Below are positions 5,055 to 8,775 of a DNA stretch of 8,775 bases, piece after piece. The notes under the pieces are model-generated. The model did no database searches. It saw nothing but the letters and a program-made list of their open reading frames with translations, and was not told the origin of the DNA. The position numbers were made by a program, and so were the translations under genes. Numbering within the stretch: the stretch's first letter is position 1; every line of letters begins with the position of its first letter. The stretch is from Collinsella sp. (GTDB lineage Bacteria; Actinomycetota; Coriobacteriia; Coriobacteriales; Coriobacteriaceae). The stretch covers positions 1-8,775 of the forward strand of contig JAUMNV010000161.1 of assembly GCA_031295725.1 (NCBI GenBank), written 5' to 3'.

Positions 5055-6656
5055 TTAGCCCAGACGCGGGAACAGCGGCTCACCCTTCTCGACGGGCTGA
5101 CCACCGGCAAGCAGGCCCCAAGCGCAAATGCCCTTGAGGTCGTCGCTCGCGGCCTCGTCCTCGCAGGACAGGCGGCGCAGGGCCTCGGCAGAAGTCTGGG
5201 GCATGAGCGGCATCAGCAGGTGAGCGGCAATGCGGATGGCCTCGAGCAGGTTGTAGATCACAAACGCCAGCTCGTCAGCCTTGGCCTCGTCCTTGGCAAG
5301 CGCCCAGGGCTCGGAGTCCTCGATGTAGTGGTTGGCGGCATGGATGAGCTCCATGACCTCGTCCTTAGCTCCACCATAATCGAGCACGTCCATCTTGGCC
5401 ATGTAGCGCTCGACCAAACCGTCGGCAATCTTTGCCAGCGGGTTATCGAACGCATCGAACGATGCGGGCTTGGCGGGCGCGCAACCGTCAAAATACTTGC
5501 CGCTCATGTTGAGCGAACGCGAGATGAGGTTGCCCCAGCTGTTGGCCAGGTCGGCGTTGTAGACCTGCTCCATGCGGTCGAAGCTGATGGCGCCGTCGGT
5601 ACCGGGGACGACGTCGGTCATGAAGTAGTAGCGATAGCCCTCGACGCCCAACATGTCGATAACGTCCTGCGGAGCGATGGCGTTGCCGCGGCTCTTGGAC
5701 ATCTTCTCAGCCTTGCCGGTCTCGGCATTGCGCACGGTCAGGAAGCCGTGGGCAAAAACGTGCTCGGGCAGGGCCTCGCCGATGGCCATGAGCATGGCGG
5801 GCCAAATGACGCAGTGGAAGCGGATGATGTCCTTGCCCACGATGTGGAACTGCGCGGGCCAGCGATAGGCCAGCTCGGCACGCGCCTCGTCGGTGTCGAC
5901 ACCGTAGCCGACGGCCGTCATATAGTTGAGCAGTGCATCGAACCACACATACGTCACGTGGCCCTCGTCAAACGGGACCTGAATGCCCCAGTCGAAGCTC
6001 GTGCGGCTCACGGATAGGTCATTAAGGCCGCCCTCGACAAAGCTACGTACCTCGTTCATGCGGAACGCAGGCTCGACAAAGTCGGGGTGCTCGTCGTAAA
6101 GCTTGAGCAGCTTGTCCTGGAAAGCGGAAAGCTTAAAGAAGTAGGACTCCTCCTGCACGCGCTCAAGCGGACGGTGGCAGTCGGGGCACAGGTGCTGGCC
6201 GACGCTGCCGTACTCCTCGTCGCCCTTCTGGACCTGCGTATCGGTGAAGTAGGTCTCGTCAGGCACGCAATACCAACCGTCGTAGCTGCCCTTATACAGG
6301 TAGCCGGACTCCTTCATGCGCTCCCACAGGTACTGCACGGCATGATGTTGGCGCGGCTCGGTGGTGCGGATGAAGTCGTCGTTGGAAATCTCGAGCTTGC
6401 TCCAAAGCTCCTTGAAGTGCGGGGCCTGGCTATCGGTCCACTCCTGCGGCGTCATGTTGTGCTTGGCTGCGGCCTCGGCGACCTTCTCGCCGTGCTCGTC
6501 CATGCCGGTCAGGAACTTGACGTTATAGCCGGCGGAGCGGCGATAGCGAGCCTGAACGTCGGCGATGATGGTGGAATAAGCCGTGCCCAGGTGCGGATCG
6601 GCGTTGACGTAGTAGATGGGCGTCGTGATAAAGAACGAAGGCTTGCTTTGATCCAT
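5055..6656 (-). CDS. metG: Methionyl-tRNA synthetase
   Basis: Class Ia aminoacyl-tRNA synthetase charging initiator and elongator tRNA-Met. The 533-residue protein has the Rossmann catalytic domain with TPIYYVNADPHLGTA (12-26, HIGH variant HLGT), MDEHGEK (52-58), FVEGGLNDLSVSR (206-218), WFDALLNY (238-245) and the KMSKS loop (318-322), then an alpha-helical anticodon-binding domain (about 370-500). It ends without the C-terminal tRNA-binding (EMAP-II-like) domain found in E. coli, so it is the short form. In the zinc-knuckle region, WYCVPDETYF (128-137) has Asp133 where four-ligand enzymes have a second Cys, while CPDC (157-160) is intact. The ATG at 6656 follows GGAGGAC at about 8 bases. It lies 69 bp after rsmI, with a possible internal promoter, and is followed by a hairpin. 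Confidence 0.97.
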   Translation of the reverse strand: MDQSKPSFFITTPIYYVNADPHLGTAYSTIIADVQARYRRSAGYNVKFLTGMDEHGEKVAEAAAKHNMTPQEWTDSQAPHFKELWSKLEISNDDFIRTTEPRQHHAVQYLWERMKESGYLYKGSYDGWYCVPDETYFTDTQVQKGDEEYGSVGQHLCPDCHRPLERVQEESYFFKLSAFQDKLLKLYDEHPDFVEPAFRMNEVRSFVEGGLNDLSVSRTSFDWGIQVPFDEGHVTYVWFDALLNYMTAVGYGVDTDEARAELAYRWPAQFHIVGKDIIRFHCVIWPAMLMAIGEALPEHVFAHGFLTVRNAETGKAEKMSKSRGNAIAPQDVIDMLGVEGYRYYFMTDVVPGTDGAISFDRMEQVYNADLANSWGNLISRSLNMSGKYFDGCAPAKPASFDAFDNPLAKIADGLVERYMAKMDVLDYGGAKDEVMELIHAANHYIEDSEPWALAKDEAKADELAFVIYNLLEAIRIAAHLLMPLMPQTSAEALRRLSCEDEAASDDLKGICAWGLLAGGQPVEKGEPLFPRLG

Positions 6657-6695
6657 GGGGTTTGTCCTCCAGAAAAACGTTGCATACAGAGGATG

Positions 6696-6724
6696 ATTCT
6701 AGCGCAAGGGCTGGATATCCTCCA
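6696..6724 (-). promoter_or_regulatory. Candidate internal promoter of metG
   Basis: In the 69-bp rsmI-metG gap, TAGAAT (6696-6701, 5 of 6 -10 bases) lies 17 bp after TGGAGG (6719-6724, 3 of 6 -35 bases) on the - strand. Transcription would start about 33 bases before the metG ATG. The gap is too short for a T-box leader, and none is visible. The weak -35 keeps confidence low. Confidence 0.35.
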
Positions 6725-6725
6725 T

Positions 6726-7604
6726 CTATTGCATATCGAGCACCATGGCATAGACATCGCGCTTGCGGCGCGAATACTTCTGAGACAGGCGCTTGGCCAC
6801 CGCAGACGCGGGCTCCCCCTCCTCGAGCGCGGCGCGGATATCCTCGCGCAGGGCCTCGTCGGGATCCGCTGCCGCGGCGCCAACCGGCGCGATACCGGCC
6901 TCTTCGTCCTCGCTCGGCGGCGCGATGACCAGCGCAATCTCGCCCTTTACCTCGCCGCGAGCACACAGCTCCTCGGCAAGCTGGGCGGCGGGCCCGCGCA
7001 AGACCTCCTCGTGCAGCTTGGTGAGTTCGCGGCAGACGGCAACCTCACGCTGGGGAAAGACCTCCGCCACGGCCTCGAGCGTCGCCACGATGCGATGTGG
7101 AGACTCGTAGAAGATGAGTGCGCCGGGCACCACGGCAAGGCGCTGTAAACGGCGCACGCGGTCGCCGTGCTTTCGGCCCAAAAAGCCCTCGAAGAAAAAA
7201 TGCTCGCAGGGAATGCCGGACGAAACGAGCGCCGTGACGCAAGCAGAAGGCCCGGGAATAACTTCGACGGGCACATCGGCCTCACGCGCCGCCTCGACCA
7301 GCGCCTGGCCGGGATCGGACACGCTCGGCATGCCGGCGTCCGAGGCAAAGGCGAGGGTCTCCCCCGCCAGCAGGCGGTCGACCAGGCCGGCGGCGCGGCT
7401 GGCGATCACATTCTCGTCGCAACGGACAAGCGGCTTGGAAATGCCCAGGTGCATCAGCAGCTTTGACGTCACACGCGTGTCTTCGCAGCAGATGACATCG
7501 GCAGCGGCAAAGGCCTCGCCGATGCGCGGGGACAGGTCGCCCAGGTTGCCGATGGGCGTGCCGACCACATAGAGTTTGCCCGTATGGGCGCTGTTTTGCG
7601 TCAT
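6726..7604 (-). CDS. rsmI: 16S rRNA (cytidine-1402 2'-O) methyltransferase RsmI
   Basis: Adds the 2'-O-methyl group to C1402 in the 16S rRNA decoding centre, working alongside RsmH (N4). The 292-residue protein is a tetrapyrrole-methylase-fold enzyme with LYVVGTPIGNLGDLSPR (11-27), CEDTR (40-44), FASDAGMPSVSDPG (86-99), IPGPSA (116-121), FFFEGFLGRK (136-145), YESPHR (166-171) and GEIALVI (221-227). After an acidic, alanine-rich linker (about 231-250) comes the C-terminal helical RsmI-type domain (EDIRAALEEGEPASAVAKRL). The ATG at 7604 has only AGG 5 bases upstream, and those bases overlap the stop codon of the GH5-like gene 6 bp away, so translation is probably coupled to it. The neighbourhood with metG, ksgA and tatD is conserved across many Gram-positive bacteria. 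Confidence 0.96.
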   Translation of the reverse strand: MTQNSAHTGKLYVVGTPIGNLGDLSPRIGEAFAAADVICCEDTRVTSKLLMHLGISKPLVRCDENVIASRAAGLVDRLLAGETLAFASDAGMPSVSDPGQALVEAAREADVPVEVIPGPSACVTALVSSGIPCEHFFFEGFLGRKHGDRVRRLQRLAVVPGALIFYESPHRIVATLEAVAEVFPQREVAVCRELTKLHEEVLRGPAAQLAEELCARGEVKGEIALVIAPPSEDEEAGIAPVGAAAADPDEALREDIRAALEEGEPASAVAKRLSQKYSRRKRDVYAMVLDMQ

Positions 7605-7610
7605 ATCAAC

Positions 7611-8672
7611 CTATTCAATCATGCCGCGCTCGAGCGTACCGAGCGCCGCGCGGGCGTCCCATGCTGCAATGCGCTTCTCGGTCTTCCACGTTTGGAAGAA
7701 CCAACCGGCAGCCGGCGCAAACGAAGCCAGCTGGTTGGCGATAAATACGCGCTCGTAGGCATTGCGGCCCTCGGGCGTAACCGACGAGTTGGCAAAGATC
7801 GCCGCGCCCGACCATTCGCCCACCAGCACGGGGAACCCAGTTGAAATCGCTTCTTTAAGCTCGCGCTTGTTACGCGAAATCGCCGTCGTCAGCCCGCGGG
7901 GGCTCGTGATGTCGAGCGCATGCTCGTCGCGGTAATGGTACAGGTGAAGGTCCATGTAGACGTTCTTGTACTTGGCGCCGCGCATAAAATGCTTCCACTC
8001 GCTGGGATGCCCCGAAGACGAGAAGACGACGATCTTATCCTCGGGCATATACGAACGGACGAGCTCGTAGGCATCGCGATAGAAATTGCGCAGGTAGTGA
8101 GCCGGAATGCCATCCGTCATGGCAAAGAGACTCTTGCGGACGCTCATCTGCGGCGTGTCCAGCAGCTCAATGCCCAGCAGGCTCTCGGCCTCGCCGTAGC
8201 GATCGGCCAGGCGCTCGAGCACGTCGAGCGCGACATGACGGCCGTTGGTGGACGAATGCCACTCGGCGACAGCCTCCGGCGTGGCGGGCGAATCGTTGGA
8301 ATCGCCCTGGCCACCGGGCACAGTTGCCAGATCAAGCAGCACGCGAATGTCGTACTTGGCAGCCCACTCAATTGCACGGTCGATGTAGTCGACAACCGAG
8401 ATGTAGGACGCATCGGACTCCTGCGAGCCAAAGGCATACCAGGGCACCGGCAGACGCACGGCGTTGAGGCCGATCTGCGCCATGCGACGGAAATCATCCT
8501 CGCTCACAAACGTCTCGTAATGACGGCGCATGCGCTCGTTATAGGCGGCGGTGCCCATGGCCTCCTGCAGCTCGGCCGCGTTGGATGCACCGGTCGCCGC
8601 GTATAGCGACGGGGTCACCCAAGGCTCGGGAATAAACCAGCCAGAGAGATTAACGCCGAGTATCCTCTCCAT
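7611..8672 (-). CDS. GH5-like (exo-beta-1,3-glucanase type) protein lacking the acid/base Glu
   Basis: The 353-residue protein resembles the exo-beta-1,3-glucanase branch of glycoside hydrolase family 5. Numbering with the extra GTG-encoded residue as 1: GVNLSGWFIPEPWVTPSLY (7-25), NAVRLPVPWYAF (71-82, conserved Arg74), DLHLYHY (242-248), VGEWSG (285-290, nucleophile Glu287) and GWFFQTWKTE (324-333). However, the acid/base motif normally read as ELLNEP is ELLDTP (170-175), so the Glu is Thr174, and the conserved DLHG-type motif is DLAT (115-118), losing its His. It has no signal peptide and should be cytoplasmic. I chose the ATG at 8670-8672 because AAGGGGG lies 5 bases upstream; a GTG directly before it (8673-8675) is possible. 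It is probably not a standard glucanase, but may bind a glycan or have altered chemistry. It is first in the rsmI transcription direction. Confidence 0.85.
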   Translation of the reverse strand: MERILGVNLSGWFIPEPWVTPSLYAATGASNAAELQEAMGTAAYNERMRRHYETFVSEDDFRRMAQIGLNAVRLPVPWYAFGSQESDASYISVVDYIDRAIEWAAKYDIRVLLDLATVPGGQGDSNDSPATPEAVAEWHSSTNGRHVALDVLERLADRYGEAESLLGIELLDTPQMSVRKSLFAMTDGIPAHYLRNFYRDAYELVRSYMPEDKIVVFSSSGHPSEWKHFMRGAKYKNVYMDLHLYHYRDEHALDITSPRGLTTAISRNKRELKEAISTGFPVLVGEWSGAAIFANSSVTPEGRNAYERVFIANQLASFAPAAGWFFQTWKTEKRIAAWDARAALGTLERGMIE

Positions 8673-8691
8673 CACTGCCCCCTTCGGATCG

Positions 8692-8708
8692 TGCAGGTCG
8701 AACCTGCA
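8692..8708. promoter_or_regulatory. Palindrome in the leader of the GH5-like gene
   Basis: TGCAGGT at 8692-8698 and ACCTGCA at 8702-8708 form a perfect 7-bp inverted repeat around CGA. It lies 7 bases upstream of the ribosome binding site (AAGGGGG, 8678-8684) of the GH5-like gene. As DNA it could be an operator. As RNA it would be a tight hairpin next to the ribosome binding site. It has no T tract, so it is not a terminator. No convincing promoter pair was found in 8709-8775: TATACT (8738-8743, - strand) is a good -10 box but has no -35 partner. Confidence 0.45.
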
Positions 8709-8762
8709 TCGTATTGCATAGGAAAAGTATCGTTTTGAGTATACCCGCGCGTGCGGACAGAC

Positions 8763-8774
8763 GACCGAACGGTC
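8763..8774. other. Short palindrome at the window edge
   Basis: GACCGAACGGTC (8763-8774) is a 5-bp inverted repeat around AA. It may be part of a terminator or operator belonging to the neighbouring gene outside the window; the cut edge prevents a decision. Confidence 0.3.
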
Positions 8775-8775
8775 T

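Noticed and set aside
4977..6017. 346-residue + strand frame antisense to metG
   Set aside because: It starts inside the metG-ksgA hairpin and runs opposite conserved MetRS motifs; no motif of its own.
6657..6725. T-box leader before metG
   Set aside because: The gap is only 69 bp and lacks a T-box sequence or antiterminator stem.
6087..7148. 353-residue + strand frame antisense to metG and rsmI
   Set aside because: It crosses two well-supported genes and their intergenic gap; a compositional artefact.

Overview
The window looks like chromosomal DNA from a high-GC Gram-positive anaerobe of the Coriobacteriia, most likely Collinsella or a close relative. This is inferred from GC-rich codon use, strong GGAGG-type ribosome binding sites, the rsmI-metG-ksgA-tatD neighbourhood and the style of the proteins; no 16S gene is present to settle it. 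It is mostly a core housekeeping region and holds no obvious defence or secondary-metabolism system.

Layout. A 57-residue membrane protein is encoded on the + strand at the left edge (71-244). Everything else is on the - strand. Reading in the direction of transcription, from the right edge leftwards: a GH5-like protein (7611-8672), rsmI (6726-7604), metG (5055-6656), ksgA/rsmA (4087-4947), tatD (3180-4097), a tRNA-Leu(CAG) with its own promoter and terminator (3050-3136), an AT-rich MITE-like element (2738-2960), an SPFH/band-7 membrane protein (1724-2662), rlmH (1247-1717) and proC (402-1172). proC converges on the small membrane gene, and the whole space between their stop codons is a nested inverted repeat containing terminators.

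How the genes fit together. Most of the window serves the translation apparatus: three rRNA methyltransferases (RsmI and RsmA for 16S, RlmH for 23S), methionyl-tRNA synthetase, a leucine tRNA and the TatD nuclease. Coupling is tight at three junctions. The GH5-like stop codon forms part of the rsmI ribosome binding site. ksgA and tatD overlap by 11 bp. The rlmH ribosome binding site lies in the last codons of the SPFH gene. A hairpin separates metG from ksgA.

The points most worth a second look are: the GH5-like protein, which keeps the fold signatures and the nucleophile but has lost the acid/base glutamate; the 223-bp element with 32-bp terminal inverted repeats and a 4-bp flanking duplication; the foldback that fills the proC intergenic space; and a zinc-knuckle substitution in MetRS.
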